Shown: positions 37,598 to 48,592, numbered from the stretch's first letter. The stretch is 64,000 nucleotides of DNA from Photobacterium pectinilyticum (GCF_024357955.1 NZ_JANEYT010000010.1:1-64000); one strand, 5' to 3'. Translations and numbers: made by a program. The notes: generated by a model from the sequence alone, not told the origin.

Positions 37598-38143
37598 CTA
37601 CATTTTCTGCAACTGGTCAGGGTATAGCAGTTTGTCTGTTGCGAACCCCGCTTGCTCAGCGATGGCAACATAGCGGTCGATTCGTGCTTCATCCATGACG
37701 GGCTCTCTGGCGAGTAGCCATAGATAATCGGTGTTATAACCGCTGACGAGGGCAATCGAATAGTCTGGTTCGAGAAAGAACACCACGTAACTGCTGTAGA
37801 AGGGGCCGAAGAAAGAGACCTTGAGGTGCGCTTTGTCGGTATCATCAACAAAGACAGCCCGGCCATCAGCTTGCTGCCATTGTTGTTCTTCTGTGTCATA
37901 GCCTCGGTTGATAACTTTTATTGAGCCGTCATCATTGAGAGTATAGACGGCACTGACATGACTTAGGCCACGCTCGAAGCTATGGTCGAGTCGGGCAATT
38001 TCGTACCAGGTGCCAAGGTACTTATCGACACTGAAGGGAGAGACAGGCTCGACCGATTGGGGCATGCCGGTACAGCCTGCAAGTAGAATAGATGATAATA
38101 ACGCGAACATTGCTCGGGTAATGGTAATGAGTTTTTTCTTCAT
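37598..38143 (-). CDS. blc: Outer-membrane lipoprotein lipocalin (Blc-like)
   Basis: 181 residues from the ATG at 38143, which has GGAGGAACC just before it. Lipoprotein signal with lipobox LLAGC (Cys about 23), then the lipocalin first strand motif YLGTWYEIARLDHSFERG and later AVYTLNDDGSIKVINRGY. Blc-type lipocalins bind lysophospholipids or fatty acids and sit on the inner face of the outer membrane. Monocistronic on the opposite strand to serC and aroA. Confidence 0.92.
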   Translation of the reverse strand: MKKKLITITRAMFALLSSILLAGCTGMPQSVEPVSPFSVDKYLGTWYEIARLDHSFERGLSHVSAVYTLNDDGSIKVINRGYDTEEQQWQQADGRAVFVDDTDKAHLKVSFFGPFYSSYVVFFLEPDYSIALVSGYNTDYLWLLAREPVMDEARIDRYVAIAEQAGFATDKLLYPDQLQKM

Positions 38144-38277
38144 GGTTCCTCCGTCCTTGGTGGCTTTAAATAGCATAGCAAAATGGTCGCTTAGAAACTC
38201 AATTCAGTACTAGCGAACTGAGGCATTATTGGTTAATCTGCAATGACTGCGACCAAACAGGATTAATGAAATAACAG

Positions 38278-39558
38278 ATGGAAAGTTTAACGTTACAGCC
38301 GATCAGTAAAATTAATGGCACCGTAAATTTGCCTGGTTCCAAAAGCGTCTCGAACCGAGCTTTGCTATTGGCAGCGTTAGCAAGCGGTAAGACCCGACTG
38401 ACTAACCTCCTTGATAGTGATGACATCCGTCATATGCTAACAGCCTTGACCAAGCTGGGAGTAAGCTATCAACTGTCTGAAGACAAAAACGTTTGTGAAG
38501 TCACTGGCCTAGGCGGCGTGTTCAAGCCGGCCGAAGCAATGGAATTGTTCTTGGGTAATGCCGGTACCGCAATGCGTCCATTAGCGGCGGCGCTATGCTT
38601 GGGGACTGGCGAATATATCCTGACCGGCGAGCCACGGATGAAAGAGCGTCCAATTGGCCACTTGGTTGATGCTCTGCGTACCGCGGGTGCCGATATTACT
38701 TATTTGGAAAACGACAATTATCCACCACTCAAGATCAAAGGCACTGGCCTGAAAGGTGGTGAAGTCGAAATCGACGGCTCAATCTCGAGTCAGTTCCTAA
38801 CGGCCTTTTTGATGTCTGCTCCGCTGGCATCGGCAGATACGGTGATCCGTATTAAAGGGGAACTGGTATCGAAACCCTATATTGATATTACTTTGCACAT
38901 CATGGCCCAGTTCGGTGTTGAGGTGGAAAACCGCGATTACCAAGAATTTGTGGTGAAAGGCGGCCAGACCTATCAGGCACCGGGTGATTTCTTGGTGGAA
39001 GGCGATGCCTCTTCCGCATCATACTTTCTTGCCGCTGCGGCGATTAAAGGCGGTGAAGTCAAAGTAACAGGTATTGGTAAGAAGAGTATTCAGGGGGATG
39101 TTCAGTTTGCCGATGCACTGGCAGCGATGGGTGCTGACGTTGAGTGGGGTGATGACTATGTGATTGCCCGCCGCGGTGAACTAAAAGCGGTCGATTTGGA
39201 CTTCAATCATATCCCCGATGCAGCAATGACAATCGCCACCGCGGCCTTGTTTGCAGAAGGTACGACGTCAATCCGAAACGTCTACAATTGGCGCGTGAAA
39301 GAAACGGACCGCTTGGCGGCGATGGCGACCGAACTGCGTAAAGTCGGAGCTGAGGTTCTCGAAGGTGAGGATTTTATTACCATTACCCCGCCAGCACAGC
39401 TTACTCATGCTGCGATCGATACCTATGACGATCATCGTATGGCGATGTGTTTCTCGCTGGTGGCGCTAAGTGATACACCGGTGACCATTAATGACCCGAA
39501 GTGTACCTCCAAAACCTTCCCGGATTACTTCGAAAAATTGGCTGCGTTAAGCAACTAG
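38278..39558 (+). CDS. aroA: EPSP synthase (3-phosphoshikimate 1-carboxyvinyltransferase)
   Basis: 426 residues. Signature motifs [18 protein letters not shown] (shikimate-phosphate binding), [15 protein letters not shown] (PEP/glyphosate region; class I sequence NAGTAMRPL) and [17 protein letters not shown]. It makes 5-enolpyruvylshikimate 3-phosphate for aromatic amino acid synthesis. It is linked to cmk and rpsA as in E. coli. Confidence 0.97.
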   Translation: MESLTLQPISKINGTVNLPGSKSVSNRALLLAALASGKTRLTNLLDSDDIRHMLTALTKLGVSYQLSEDKNVCEVTGLGGVFKPAEAMELFLGNAGTAMRPLAAALCLGTGEYILTGEPRMKERPIGHLVDALRTAGADITYLENDNYPPLKIKGTGLKGGEVEIDGSISSQFLTAFLMSAPLASADTVIRIKGELVSKPYIDITLHIMAQFGVEVENRDYQEFVVKGGQTYQAPGDFLVEGDASSASYFLAAAAIKGGEVKVTGIGKKSIQGDVQFADALAAMGADVEWGDDYVIARRGELKAVDLDFNHIPDAAMTIATAALFAEGTTSIRNVYNWRVKETDRLAAMATELRKVGAEVLEGEDFITITPPAQLTHAAIDTYDDHRMAMCFSLVALSDTPVTINDPKCTSKTFPDYFEKLAALSN

Positions 39559-39581
39559 TTACGGTGTCTGTCAATCTATAA

Positions 39582-39613
39582 AGAAAACCCGCTTGCTGGC
39601 GGGTTTTTTCTTT
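39582..39613 (+). terminator. aroA terminator
   Basis: AAAACCCGC TTGCTG GCGGGTTTTTT; separates aroA from cmk. Confidence 0.88.
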
Positions 39614-39776
39614 TTCCCAAAGGGGATTTGGTTTTAAGTCTGATTACTGATTGGTATCACAACTTTTTTCTCGTATAATATGCCCCCGTTTGAGAGTGGT
39701 AATAAGTATCGGTATGTCCTTGATGGCGTGGCGATGGGTATTACTGCTTTGGTTTAAACAAGTTTGGAGATTACCT

Positions 39777-40460
39777 ATGTCTACTCACGCACCAGTGATC
39801 ACTGTCGATGGACCAAGCGGAGCCGGTAAAGGCACGCTGTGTATGCTATTGGCAGAAAAACTGGGCTGGAAGCTATTGGACTCTGGCGCTATTTACCGCG
39901 TGCTGGCCCTTGCGGCGTTGCACCATGGTGTTGATCTTGAGTCTGAAGACGCACTTGTCCCTTTGGCAGCCCACTTGGATGTGCAGTTCGTGGCCGAAGG
40001 CGAGTTGGTAAAGGTGATCCTTGAAGGGGAAGATGTGTCGGGTGAGCTTCGTAAAGAAGAAACCGGTATGGCAGCCTCTAAGGTGGCAGCGCTGCCACGT
40101 GTTCGTGAAGCGTTGCTTCGTCGCCAGCGAGCCTTCAGTGAGGCTCCGGGTTTGGTCGCGGATGGTCGCGATATGGGCACCGTTGTTTTTCCTCAGGCAG
40201 AAGTCAAGTTCTTTCTTGATGCCAGTGCTGAAGAACGTGCGAGTCGTCGCATGAAGCAGTTGCAACAGAAAGGGTTAGATGTTAACTTTGACCACCTTTT
40301 GAAAGAAATTCAGGAACGTGACGATCGAGATCGCAACCGTGCGGTCGCACCGTTACGTCCCGCGGCTGATGCTTTGGTGCTAGACTCTACAGAGATGTCT
40401 ATTGACCAAGTCATTGAACTGGCATTGGCCCATATTGAAACGAAATTATCAGCCGAATAA
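39777..40460 (+). CDS. cmk: Cytidylate kinase
   Basis: 227 residues from the ATG at 39777 (TTTGGAGA ribosome-binding site), giving the family start [20 protein letters not shown] with the P-loop. The longer frame would add 42 non-conserved residues. [14 protein letters not shown] and [10 protein letters not shown] are typical CMP-binding and lid motifs. It phosphorylates CMP and dCMP. It is followed 99 bases later by rpsA, and read-through is likely. Confidence 0.96.
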   Translation: MSTHAPVITVDGPSGAGKGTLCMLLAEKLGWKLLDSGAIYRVLALAALHHGVDLESEDALVPLAAHLDVQFVAEGELVKVILEGEDVSGELRKEETGMAASKVAALPRVREALLRRQRAFSEAPGLVADGRDMGTVVFPQAEVKFFLDASAEERASRRMKQLQQKGLDVNFDHLLKEIQERDDRDRNRAVAPLRPAADALVLDSTEMSIDQVIELALAHIETKLSAE

Positions 40461-40559
40461 TTCGGCAGATGGAGTCGGTGTCACGGATGATAACTGACAT
40501 TACTACCAACCCCATGCGGTAGGATACCCATGGTTGTTAATCACATTGAAGATTAAATA

Positions 40560-42230
40560 ATGACTGAATCTTTTGCTCTACTTTTTGAAGAGTCTCTAAA
40601 CGAACTAGAAACACGTCCAGGCGCGATCGTTAAAGGTACTGTTGTAGCTATCGAAAACGGTTACGTACTAGTTGACGCAGGCCTTAAGTCTGAGTCTTCT
40701 ATCCCAGCTGAAGAATTCAAGAACGCTGCTGGCGAACTTGAAATCGAAGTTGGCGCTGAAGTTGACGTTGCACTAGATGCAGTAGAAGACGGCTTCGGTG
40801 AGACTAAGCTATCTCGTGAGAAAGCTAAGCGCCACGAAGCTTGGATCGTTCTTGAGAAAGCTTACGAAGACGCTGAAACTGTTGTTGGTATCATCAACGG
40901 TAAAGTTAAAGGCGGCTTCACAGTTGAACTTAACGGCATCCGTGCGTTCCTACCAGGTTCTCTAGTAGACGTGCGTCCAGTTCGTGACACTGCTCACCTA
41001 GAAAACAAAGAGCTAGAGTTCAAAGTAATCAAGCTAGACCAGAAGCGTAACAACGTAGTTGTTTCTCGTCGCGCAGTTATCGAATCTGAAAACAGCGTTG
41101 AGCGTGATGAGCTTCTTGCTTCTCTACAAGAAGGCATGGAAGTTAAAGGTATCGTTAAGAACCTTACTGACTACGGTGCATTCGTTGACCTTGGCGGTGT
41201 TGATGGTCTTCTACACATCACTGACATGGCTTGGAAGCGCGTTAAGCACCCATCTGAAATCGTTAATGTTGGCGACGAGATCAACGTTAAAGTTCTTAAG
41301 TTCGATCGTGAGCGTACTCGCGTATCACTAGGTCTTAAGCAGCTAGGCGAAGATCCATGGGTAGCTATCGCTAAGCGTTACCCAGAAGGCACTAAGCTTT
41401 CTGGCCGCGTAACTAACCTAACTGACTACGGCTGCTTCGTTGAAATCGAAGAAGGCGTTGAAGGTCTTGTACACGTTTCTGAGATGGATTGGACTAACAA
41501 GAACATCCACCCATCTAAAGTTGTTAACGTGGGCGACGAAGTTGAAGTTATGGTTCTTGATATCGACGAAGAACGTCGTCGTATCAGCCTAGGTCTTAAG
41601 CAGTGTAAAGCTAACCCATGGCAGTCATTCGCAGAAATGCAAGCTAAGGGCGATCGCGTAACTGGTAAGATCAAGTCTATCACTGACTTCGGTATCTTCA
41701 TCGGTCTTGAAGGCGGCATCGACGGTCTAGTTCACCTATCTGACATTTCTTGGAATGTTGCTGGTGAAGACGCAGTTCGCGACTTCAAGAAAGGCGACGA
41801 GATCTCTGCTGTAGTTCTAGCGGTTGACGCTGAGCGTGAGCGTATCTCTCTAGGTGTTAAGCAGATCGAAGAAGACCCGTTCAACGGCTACGTTGCTGTT
41901 AACAAGAAAGGCGCACTAGTAACTGGTACAGTTACTGCAGTTGATGCTAAAGGCGCAACTGTTGAGCTAATCGAAGGTGTTGAAGGTTACCTACGTGCTT
42001 CTGAAGCATCTGTTGACCGTGTTGAAGACGCAACTCTAGTTCTTTCTGTTGGCGATTCTGTTGAAGCTAAATTCACAGGCGTTGACCGTAAGAACCGCGT
42101 AATCAACCTATCTGTACGCGCTAAAGACGTTGCTGAAGAGCAAGAAGCTATGGCTAACCTGAACAAGCAAGATGATGCTTCTTTCGGTAGCGCAATGGCT
42201 GACGCTTTCAAAGCGGCTAAAGGCGAATAA
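40560..42230 (+). CDS. rpsA: 30S ribosomal protein S1
   Basis: 556 residues with six S1/OB-fold repeats ([114 protein letters not shown]). It helps mRNA binding and unfolding at the 30S platform. Codon use is strongly skewed (CTA, GTT, GCT, ATC, AAC, CGT) compared with neighbours, as expected for very high expression, and the sequence has no strong internal GC bias otherwise. Confidence 0.98.
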   Translation: MTESFALLFEESLNELETRPGAIVKGTVVAIENGYVLVDAGLKSESSIPAEEFKNAAGELEIEVGAEVDVALDAVEDGFGETKLSREKAKRHEAWIVLEKAYEDAETVVGIINGKVKGGFTVELNGIRAFLPGSLVDVRPVRDTAHLENKELEFKVIKLDQKRNNVVVSRRAVIESENSVERDELLASLQEGMEVKGIVKNLTDYGAFVDLGGVDGLLHITDMAWKRVKHPSEIVNVGDEINVKVLKFDRERTRVSLGLKQLGEDPWVAIAKRYPEGTKLSGRVTNLTDYGCFVEIEEGVEGLVHVSEMDWTNKNIHPSKVVNVGDEVEVMVLDIDEERRRISLGLKQCKANPWQSFAEMQAKGDRVTGKIKSITDFGIFIGLEGGIDGLVHLSDISWNVAGEDAVRDFKKGDEISAVVLAVDAERERISLGVKQIEEDPFNGYVAVNKKGALVTGTVTAVDAKGATVELIEGVEGYLRASEASVDRVEDATLVLSVGDSVEAKFTGVDRKNRVINLSVRAKDVAEEQEAMANLNKQDDASFGSAMADAFKAAKGE

Positions 42231-42302
42231 TTGAGCGAGGGGGGATCACTTTTCCTCCCAAGCGGTTATACTATTGAGAAACATACTAAAAACGGAGTGT
42301 TT

Positions 42303-42593
42303 ATGACAAAGTCTGAATTAATTGAAAGACTATGTAGTCAACAAACACATCTTTCTGCCAAACAGGTAGAAGATGCAATTAAGGAAATCCTTGAGCATAT
42401 GGCTACGACACTTGCCGAGGGTGACCGGATCGAAATCCGTGGCTTTGGTAGCTTCTCGTTGCATTACCGCGCTCCACGTGTAGGTCGAAACCCGAAAACA
42501 GGTGACAAAGTTGAGTTGGACGGCAAGTACGTTCCTCACTTCAAGCCTGGTAAGGAATTACGCGACCGTGTTAACTTGTCAATTGCTAGTTAA
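42303..42593 (+). CDS. ihfB: Integration host factor subunit beta
   Basis: 96 residues from the ATG at 42303 (CGGAG six bases upstream). HU/IHF fold with [15 protein letters not shown] and the DNA-intercalating Pro in [12 protein letters not shown]. It forms a heterodimer with IhfA to bend DNA. The rpsA-ihfB linkage is conserved. Confidence 0.97.
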   Translation: MTKSELIERLCSQQTHLSAKQVEDAIKEILEHMATTLAEGDRIEIRGFGSFSLHYRAPRVGRNPKTGDKVELDGKYVPHFKPGKELRDRVNLSIAS

Positions 42594-42604
42594 CCGCGTT
42601 TAGA

Positions 42605-42642
42605 ACAAAAAAACGGCATGCTGTTAAGTATGCCGTTTTTTT
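42605..42642 (+). terminator. ihfB terminator
   Basis: AAAAACGGCAT / ATGCCGTTTTTTT stem with a ten-base loop just after ihfB. Confidence 0.9.
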
Positions 42643-42790
42643 ATGCGTATTGATCATGGTCTGATGAGGTAAAATCTTGCATAATCAGGCCATACCCTTC
42701 TGTGTTTATACCAGATGTTTTTCTGTTTTGGGGCATTGCCTTTACCAGATAGGTATCATCTCCATTTCGTTCAAGTGAGAAGGATTCACG

Positions 42791-43075
42791 ATGAAGATAC
42801 TGACTGTACTCTTACTGGCTGCATGTTTCTTGGTTACCCTTGCACTGGGTGCCCAAAACCAGCAGTTGGTTAACTTTGACTTTCTGTTAGCCCAGGGAGA
42901 ATTCCAGCTTTCTACTTTGCTGGGTATCGCCTTCGGTTCCGGGTTTGTGATCGGCTGGCTGATTTGTGGCTTGTTATACCTCAAGACCCGTTTCACCAAA
43001 AACCGCCTGAGCAAGAAAGTACAAAAGCAGAAACAAGAATTGGATCAGCTGCGAGCCGAACCAGTTAAGGAATAA
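42791..43075 (+). CDS. lapA: Lipopolysaccharide assembly protein A
   Basis: 94 residues. Two transmembrane helices (about 3-20 and 41-63) separated by NQQLVNFDFLLAQGEFQLS, then a basic coiled-coil tail; matches LapA (YciS, DUF1049). It works with LapB in regulating LpxC turnover and LPS synthesis in the inner membrane. It is six bases upstream of lapB. Confidence 0.92.
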   Translation: MKILTVLLLAACFLVTLALGAQNQQLVNFDFLLAQGEFQLSTLLGIAFGSGFVIGWLICGLLYLKTRFTKNRLSKKVQKQKQELDQLRAEPVKE

Positions 43076-43081
43076 CATTTA

Positions 43082-44251
43082 ATGCTAGAACTGTTGTTCC
43101 TGCTATTGCCTATCGCAGCCGCTTACGGCTGGTATATGGGTAACAGGAGCGCTAGTAATAAGCAACAAGAGCAGTCTCATCACATGTCACGTCAGTACGT
43201 GACAGGTTTGAACTTGCTGTTATCGGATCAGTCCGATAAAGCAGTCGATGTGTTTATTGAGCTGCTTCAGGTTGATAGCGAAACTATTGATACACACCTG
43301 GCTTTGGGAAATCTGTTCCGAAGCCGGGGAGAAGTTGATCGTGCGATTCGCATTCACCAGAATTTAATTGCCCGCCCAAACCTCACCATCGACCAGCGTA
43401 ACCTCGCTTTGCAGCAATTAGCGCAGGACTACATGGCTGCAGGCTTTTTTGATCGCGCCGAAAAAATCTTTGAGCAGCTGCTAGACGAACCTGATCATCG
43501 CAAAGGAGCCTTGCAGCAACTTCTGACCATCTACCAGCAGACCCGTGAATGGGAAAAGGCAATCAATATTGCTACCCACCTGGTCAAAATGGGTAAGAGT
43601 AAGCTCAAGCATGATATTGCTCATTACTGGTGTGAAATGGCGATGCTTGAAATGAGTGCGCAGAATCCAGATAAAGCGAAGCAGCTGCTCAAGAAGTCTT
43701 TATCGGCTGATAAAACCTGTGTCAGGGCCAGTATCATGCTGGCGAAAATTTTTATAGCCGAAGAAGAGTTTAAAGCGGCTGCTAAACAGCTTGAGCGTGT
43801 TGCTGAGCAGGATCTCGAATTTATCGGTGAGGCGTTGCCACTTCTGTTGCAGTGCTACGAAGCGATGGACAACGAATCTGGTTGGCTTAAGTACTTGCGT
43901 TACTGTGTTGAGCAAAAAGCCGGTTCAACAGCTGAGCTGATGTTGGCCGATGAGATAGCCAAGCGGGAAGGCCCAACCATGGCCCAGACGTTCATGACCC
44001 GTCAGTTGCAGAAAAACCCGACGATGAAGGGCTTCTATCAACTGATGGACTATCATTTGGACGAAGCTGAGGACGGCAGGGCAAAAGACAGCTTGACCAC
44101 GTTACGTGGATTGGTAGGGGAGCAACTTAAAATTAAGCCTCACTATCGTTGCCGTAAGTGTGGCTTTGCAACGCACTCTTTGTATTGGCAGTGTCCATCT
44201 TGCAAGGGGTGGGGCGCAATAAAACCTATCCGAGGTTTGGATGGTGAATAA
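43082..44251 (+). CDS. lapB: Lipopolysaccharide assembly protein B
   Basis: 389 residues. One N-terminal membrane anchor, about nine TPR-type helical repeats (for example LSDQSDKAVDVFIELLQVD; LALGNLFRSRGEVDRAIRIH) and a C-terminal rubredoxin-like zinc site CRKCGFATHSLYWQCPSCKG. In E. coli LapB (YciM) adapts LpxC for degradation by FtsH. Co-transcribed with lapA. Confidence 0.95.
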   Translation: MLELLFLLLPIAAAYGWYMGNRSASNKQQEQSHHMSRQYVTGLNLLLSDQSDKAVDVFIELLQVDSETIDTHLALGNLFRSRGEVDRAIRIHQNLIARPNLTIDQRNLALQQLAQDYMAAGFFDRAEKIFEQLLDEPDHRKGALQQLLTIYQQTREWEKAINIATHLVKMGKSKLKHDIAHYWCEMAMLEMSAQNPDKAKQLLKKSLSADKTCVRASIMLAKIFIAEEEFKAAAKQLERVAEQDLEFIGEALPLLLQCYEAMDNESGWLKYLRYCVEQKAGSTAELMLADEIAKREGPTMAQTFMTRQLQKNPTMKGFYQLMDYHLDEAEDGRAKDSLTTLRGLVGEQLKIKPHYRCRKCGFATHSLYWQCPSCKGWGAIKPIRGLDGE

Positions 44252-44574
44252 GCCTAAGGGCTGTTACCTTCATTACGTGTTAAAATGATTATAAAAAGCC
44301 TGCTTGATATTCAAGTGGGCTTTTTTATAACTAAAGTCGGCTACTTTAGACTAAATATTGAAAGTTAATTTTTTTGACGCTCATTTTGACTCTGAAAATG
44401 GTGGTGAAAATTTTAGTGAGTTAAATAAACGATTGCTAAATGTATTGAGTGCATATTTTGGCTGCTTGGTGCTATTTTTCAATTAGTACTCGAAAAAAAA
44501 CTATTTTGCTGTACAATCCTGAGCGCGCTCAGCAAGCTGGGCCAGTTTGACCTTATAACTAAGCAGGAGATGCC
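44252..44574. other. lapB-pyrF intergenic region
   Basis: Holds the lapB terminator (44292-44327), then an AT-rich stretch. A 12-bp palindrome TGAGCGCGCTCA (about 44519-44530) follows a possible minus-10 TACAAT just upstream of pyrF; function not known. Confidence 0.45.
44291..44328 (+). terminator. lapB terminator
   Basis: AAAAAGCC-t-GCTTGA / TCAAGT-g-GGCTTTTTT stem-loop. Confidence 0.88.
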
Positions 44575-45270
44575 ATGTTAGATCCAAAAGTAATTGTCGC
44601 TCTCGACTACCCAAGCCAAGACGAAGCATTCGCCTTTGTTGACCGGATTGAACCGGGAAGTTGCCGATTGAAAGTTGGCAAAGAGATGTTTACTTTTTTT
44701 GGCCCTGACTTTGTGCGTAAACTGCATGATCGGGGCCATTCTGTATTTCTTGATTTGAAATTCCACGATATTCCTAATACCTGCTCACGCGCAGTGGCTG
44801 CGGCTGCTGATCTGGGCGTATGGATGGTGAATGTTCATGCCAGTGGTGGTGAGCGGATGATGACAGCATCACGCGAAATTCTTGAGCCGTTTGGCAAAGA
44901 TCGCCCGCTGCTTATCGGTGTGACGGTACTGACCAGTATGGAAGCCTCAGATCTGCAAGGTATCGGCATTACAGCTGAGCCAAAAGATCATGTTTTGAAT
45001 CTTGCTCGTCTGACGAAGAACAGCGGCCTTGACGGTGTAGTGTGCTCTGCCCATGAATCAACTATGCTGAAAACGGAACTGGGAAGCGAGTTTAAGCTGG
45101 TTACCCCGGGTATCCGCCCTGCAGGTAGCTCAGCAGGCGATCAGCGCCGTGTCATGACCCCAGTTGAAGCGGTGCAGGCTGGCTCTGACTACTTGGTTAT
45201 CGGTCGACCAATTACCAAAGCGGCTGATCCAGCAGCGGTTCTAGCTGAAATCAACAAAACACTTGCTTAA
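44575..45270 (+). CDS. pyrF: Orotidine 5'-phosphate decarboxylase
   Basis: 231 residues. TIM-barrel motifs VALDYPS at the N-terminus and the catalytic [11 protein letters not shown] (Asp-Lys-x-x-Asp). VTPGIRPAG and [10 protein letters not shown] bind phosphate. It makes UMP. GCAGGAG ribosome-binding site. The lapAB-pyrF order is conserved in E. coli. Confidence 0.97.
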   Translation: MLDPKVIVALDYPSQDEAFAFVDRIEPGSCRLKVGKEMFTFFGPDFVRKLHDRGHSVFLDLKFHDIPNTCSRAVAAAADLGVWMVNVHASGGERMMTASREILEPFGKDRPLLIGVTVLTSMEASDLQGIGITAEPKDHVLNLARLTKNSGLDGVVCSAHESTMLKTELGSEFKLVTPGIRPAGSSAGDQRRVMTPVEAVQAGSDYLVIGRPITKAADPAAVLAEINKTLA

Positions 45271-45292
45271 CTGACAGCTGCTTATTTTGTAA

Positions 45293-45324
45293 AGACAGGT
45301 CCTCATGAGGGCCTGTTTTTTTAT
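45293..45324 (+). terminator. pyrF terminator
   Basis: ACAGGTCCTCAT / GAGGGCCTGT stem followed by seven T. Confidence 0.88.
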
Positions 45325-45375
45325 ATATCAATATAAAATTCGTGATAGAGCAGACGGTTGCTCGTCGTTGCTCAT

Positions 45376-45406
45376 CCTAAACTAGATTAAGGAAATCTAG
45401 TTTAGG
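45376..45406 (+). promoter_or_regulatory. 13-bp perfect inverted repeat touching the MgtC-like ribosome-binding site
   Basis: CCTAAACTAGATT (45376-45388) and AATCTAGTTTAGG (45394-45406) flank a five-base loop. The right arm ends inside the AGGTGG ribosome-binding site of the gene starting at 45413. In RNA this stem would partly hide the site; in DNA it could be an operator. Confidence 0.6.
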
Positions 45407-45412
45407 TGGTCT

Positions 45413-46684
45413 ATGGACTCGGATTTAGCGTTAACGTCCCCTTATATTCGGTTGGCTATTGCCTTGCTACTTGGTGCTATCATTGGTATCCAGCGTGGAT
45501 GGGTCGATCGTAATGAAGCGGCAGGGAGCCGAATTGCCGGGATCCGTACCTATTCGCTAGTGGGTCTGCTCGGTGGTATTTGCGGGCTGCTGGCTGAGCA
45601 TTTCTCTGAACTATTTCTCGGCTTGTCGTTTGTTGCACTGACCATTGTCTTGTCCGTCGCTTATTCCCAGCGTCTAAAGTGGAAAACTAACCTCAGTATC
45701 ACTGGTTTGGTGGGGGCGTTAATTACCTTTCTGCTCGGGGTACTGGCGATTGTTGGTGACCCTACTTTGGCTGTCTCTGCTGCGGTGATCACCGCGATCA
45801 TTCTTGATAACAAACAAGAGCTGCACGCAGCCCTGCAGCGGTTGCAGGAGTATGAGCTGGATGCCGCCCTCCGTTTGTTGCTTATCTCTGTTGTATTGCT
45901 GCCATTACTACCCAATGAACCGATGGGACCGTGGGGAGCCATCAATCCCTACGAAATTTGGTGGATGGTGGTATTGATCGCCGGTATTTCCTTTGTCGGT
46001 TACTTTGCAATGAAAATCGGCGGGACACAAAAAGGTATTTTGCTGACCTGCCTGTTTGCCGGGCTCAGTTCGTCGACCGCGCTGACATTACAGTTTTCCC
46101 ACTTGTCGAAGCAGCAGCCTCAACTTAATGGCTTGCTAGGCAGTGGGATCTTGCTCAGCTGTGGGACCATGTTTCCTCGTATTCTCTTTGTATGCTCAGT
46201 GGTAAACCGGCAGCTGGTCGAGTTGCTGTGGATACCTATGTTGTTGATGATGCTTGGCTTCTACTTGCCGGCGTGGTGGATATGGCAGCGGAACAAAGTC
46301 GATAACCAGACCAACCCCGAGATGAAGCAAAACCCGCTGGCGCTGACGTCAGCACTGGGCTTTGGGCTTATATTGCTACTGATTATCTTGCTGGCTAACG
46401 GGTTGCAGGAGTGGTTTGGTAATACCGGGACTTTGTTGCTGGCGGCTATTTCAGGGATCACTGATGTCGATGCTATCACTCTGGCGTTGGGCCGGCAGAG
46501 TGCCAGTGCCGGTGGCCAGATGTTAGCAACAGCATCGATGGGGATTTTTATCGCAGCTGCTGTGAACAGCTTGGTAAAAATGGGGATGGCGTGGTTTGTC
46601 GGCGAGCCTGGATTACGAAAATATGTTGCTTTGCCTGTGATCAGTGCAGTGATGCTTGGTGGCTTGGCGGTGATGTTGGCTTAG
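45413..46684 (+). CDS. MgtC-like/DUF4010 integral membrane protein
   Basis: 423 residues, about 12 transmembrane helices. N-terminal MgtC/SapB-type domain (RLAIALLLGAIIGIQRGW; AGSRIAGIRTYSLVGLLGG), C-terminal DUF4010 domain (GLSSSTALTLQFSHLSKQ; ISGITDVDAITLALGR). The N-terminal part resembles MgtC, but these long proteins are a separate family of unknown transport or regulatory role. A hairpin overlaps its ribosome-binding site, suggesting leader control. Confidence 0.8.
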   Translation: MDSDLALTSPYIRLAIALLLGAIIGIQRGWVDRNEAAGSRIAGIRTYSLVGLLGGICGLLAEHFSELFLGLSFVALTIVLSVAYSQRLKWKTNLSITGLVGALITFLLGVLAIVGDPTLAVSAAVITAIILDNKQELHAALQRLQEYELDAALRLLLISVVLLPLLPNEPMGPWGAINPYEIWWMVVLIAGISFVGYFAMKIGGTQKGILLTCLFAGLSSSTALTLQFSHLSKQQPQLNGLLGSGILLSCGTMFPRILFVCSVVNRQLVELLWIPMLLMMLGFYLPAWWIWQRNKVDNQTNPEMKQNPLALTSALGFGLILLLIILLANGLQEWFGNTGTLLLAAISGITDVDAITLALGRQSASAGGQMLATASMGIFIAAAVNSLVKMGMAWFVGEPGLRKYVALPVISAVMLGGLAVMLA

Positions 46685-46705
46685 CCAATATCAGACCAAG
46701 TAGAG

Positions 46706-46733
46706 ATAAAAACGGGCGAGAGGCCCGTTTTTG
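46706..46733. terminator. Bidirectional terminator between MgtC-like gene and sapF
   Basis: AAAAACGGGC GAGAG GCCCGTTTTT; flanked on both strands by T-runs. Confidence 0.9.
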
Positions 46734-46769
46734 ATCGCCCAGTGCAGTGCCCCGTTTGATAGCACAGAA

Positions 46770-47594
46770 TTAGCATTCTATTTTCGGGGTTGACCGGCTA
46801 ATACGGTTGCTCCTGTCATGGGATGGGGCGGAAAAGTGACTGTCGAGCAGCTTTTGGGTCAGTGCGTGTTGCGGGTTGTCGAACACCTCATTGGTTTTGC
46901 CTTCCTCAACAATCATACCGTGTTGCATCACGATAACCCTATCTGAGAAATGCTTGATCACCCCCATATGCTGCGACACATAAATGTATGACAGACCCAT
47001 TTCTTCCTGAAGCTCAAGCAGCAGGTTGATGATCTGAGAGCGCATCGACATATCGAGGCCGTTAAGTGCTTCATCCGCCACTATAATACAAGGCTGCAGA
47101 ATCAAGGCTCGTGCCAGTGATACGCGCTGCTTTTGGCCTGTCGCCAGCATTTGCGGGTAAAAATAAGCATGTTCAGGCAGCAAACCCACACGCTTTAGGG
47201 TTTCCATGATCCGGCGCTCACGGGCTTGCGGTGTCATGTTGGTATTTCGTTTCAGCGGCCCTTCGAGGATTTTACCGATCTGGATCCGCGGATTGAGCGA
47301 TGTGTTGGGATCTTGGAAGATCATCCTGATCAGCTTGCAGCGGGTCTGATAATCTCGGTGCGTTAGCGGCTCGCCATTCACCCGGATCACTCCCTCGGTA
47401 GGCTCGACCACCCCAGAGAGCATACGCGCTAAGGTGGACTTACCTGAGCCATTTTCTCCCATAAAAGCGATGGTTTCCCCGGCTTCCAAGCTAAACGAGA
47501 CCGGTTTTACTGCTTCTATGGTGCGGCGGCGAAACAAGCCTGAGCGGTAATGGTAGTCTTTTTTGAGATTCTCGACTTCAAGTAACGCACTCAT
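46770..47594 (-). CDS. sapF: Sap ABC transporter ATP-binding protein SapF
   Basis: 274 residues. Walker [10 protein letters not shown] (near residue 46), Walker [10 protein letters not shown]-loop YVSQH. The ABC signature is LATGQKQR instead of LSGGQ, a feature shared with E. coli SapF. With SapBCD it forms a dipeptide/oligopeptide-family transporter linked to antimicrobial peptide resistance and, in E. coli, putrescine export. Start overlaps sapD stop by four bases. Confidence 0.94.
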   Translation of the reverse strand: MSALLEVENLKKDYHYRSGLFRRRTIEAVKPVSFSLEAGETIAFMGENGSGKSTLARMLSGVVEPTEGVIRVNGEPLTHRDYQTRCKLIRMIFQDPNTSLNPRIQIGKILEGPLKRNTNMTPQARERRIMETLKRVGLLPEHAYFYPQMLATGQKQRVSLARALILQPCIIVADEALNGLDMSMRSQIINLLLELQEEMGLSYIYVSQHMGVIKHFSDRVIVMQHGMIVEEGKTNEVFDNPQHALTQKLLDSHFSAPSHDRSNRISRSTPKIEC

Positions 47595-48592
47595 TTGGTA
47601 TTTCTCTCCATGTTCAGCGGAAAATGACAGCTGAACTTGTGGTTTTTGATCTTCCTGCGTTTTGGCACTTCAACACACTTACGTTGTGCATGCGGGCAGC
47701 GGGGCCCAAGTCGGCAACCAATAGGAAGGTGCTGAAGCGGAGGAATCGATCCCGGTAGGGTTTCCAGCTTACTTTTATGGGCCAGCTTATCGAGGTTGAA
47801 ATCCGGCATGGCCCGCAGCAAAGCTTCGGTATAGGGATGATGCGGCGATTCCAATAGTTGTTGTCGATTGGCGGATTCGACAGATTGACCACAGTACATA
47901 ACAGTGATCCGGTCTGCCCATTGGGTCACGGTGGTCAGATCATGGCTGACCAGTAAGATGGTGGTATTACCCAGCTGATTCATTCGGCTTAATAAGCGGA
48001 AAATTTGTGCTTGGGTGATCGGATCCAGATCATTGGTTGGTTCATCGGCGATCAGCAAGCGTGGACGGTTGGCGATAGCCATGGCAATCATTACCTTTTG
48101 GCATTCCCCATCGGTCAGCTCGTAAGGGTAACTCCGCATCACTCGACGATGATCTTTGATCCCGACTTTGTGCAGCAGGGCGATAGCCTGTTTCTGACGC
48201 CAGTAGAACCGCTGCCAGAAATAGCCATCGAATGACGCAGAGGGAATCGCTTCTTCCAACTGCGCACCGACTTTCTCAGACGGATCAAGGCATGAGGACG
48301 GCTCTTGGAATATCATCGCGATTTCCCGGCCGACAACGCGACGACGCTCGCGCGCAGATAGGGTCAGCAAGTCAACATCACCGAGGCGTAGGCGGTCGGC
48401 ACTGACCCGCCAGTTGCTCTTGGCCACACCAGCGATGGCTTTGGCAACCAAGCTTTTACCCGAGCCAGATTCGCCTACTAAGCCACGGATCTCGCCTTCA
48501 TTAATGGTTAAGCTCATCCGTTCAACGGCTTTGACCATGCCTTGCGGCGTATCGATCTCAATGGTCAGGTTACGAATATCTAAGAGTGGCAT
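47591..48592 (-). CDS. sapD: Sap ABC transporter ATP-binding protein SapD
   Basis: 333 residues. Walker [10 protein letters not shown], signature LTDGECQK (as in E. coli SapD, non-canonical), Walker B LLIADEPT, and a C-terminal oligopeptide-type cysteine motif ([19 protein letters not shown]) that in related ATPases holds an Fe-S cluster or zinc. SapD has also been tied to potassium uptake through Trk in E. coli. Start overlaps the sapC stop by one base. Confidence 0.94.
   Translation of the reverse strand: MPLLDIRNLTIEIDTPQGMVKAVERMSLTINEGEIRGLVGESGSGKSLVAKAIAGVAKSNWRVSADRLRLGDVDLLTLSARERRRVVGREIAMIFQEPSSCLDPSEKVGAQLEEAIPSASFDGYFWQRFYWRQKQAIALLHKVGIKDHRRVMRSYPYELTDGECQKVMIAMAIANRPRLLIADEPTNDLDPITQAQIFRLLSRMNQLGNTTILLVSHDLTTVTQWADRITVMYCGQSVESANRQQLLESPHHPYTEALLRAMPDFNLDKLAHKSKLETLPGSIPPLQHLPIGCRLGPRCPHAQRKCVEVPKRRKIKNHKFSCHFPLNMERNTK

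Noticed and set aside
40560-42230. Strikingly different codon use in rpsA compared with neighbours, as a sign of transfer
   Set aside because: This is the expected bias of a very highly expressed ribosomal protein gene; synteny with cmk and ihfB is normal.
46770-48592. Non-canonical ABC signatures in SapD and SapF as evidence of inactivation
   Set aside because: The same replacements (GECQK, GQKQR) are present in E. coli SapD and SapF, so they are family features.
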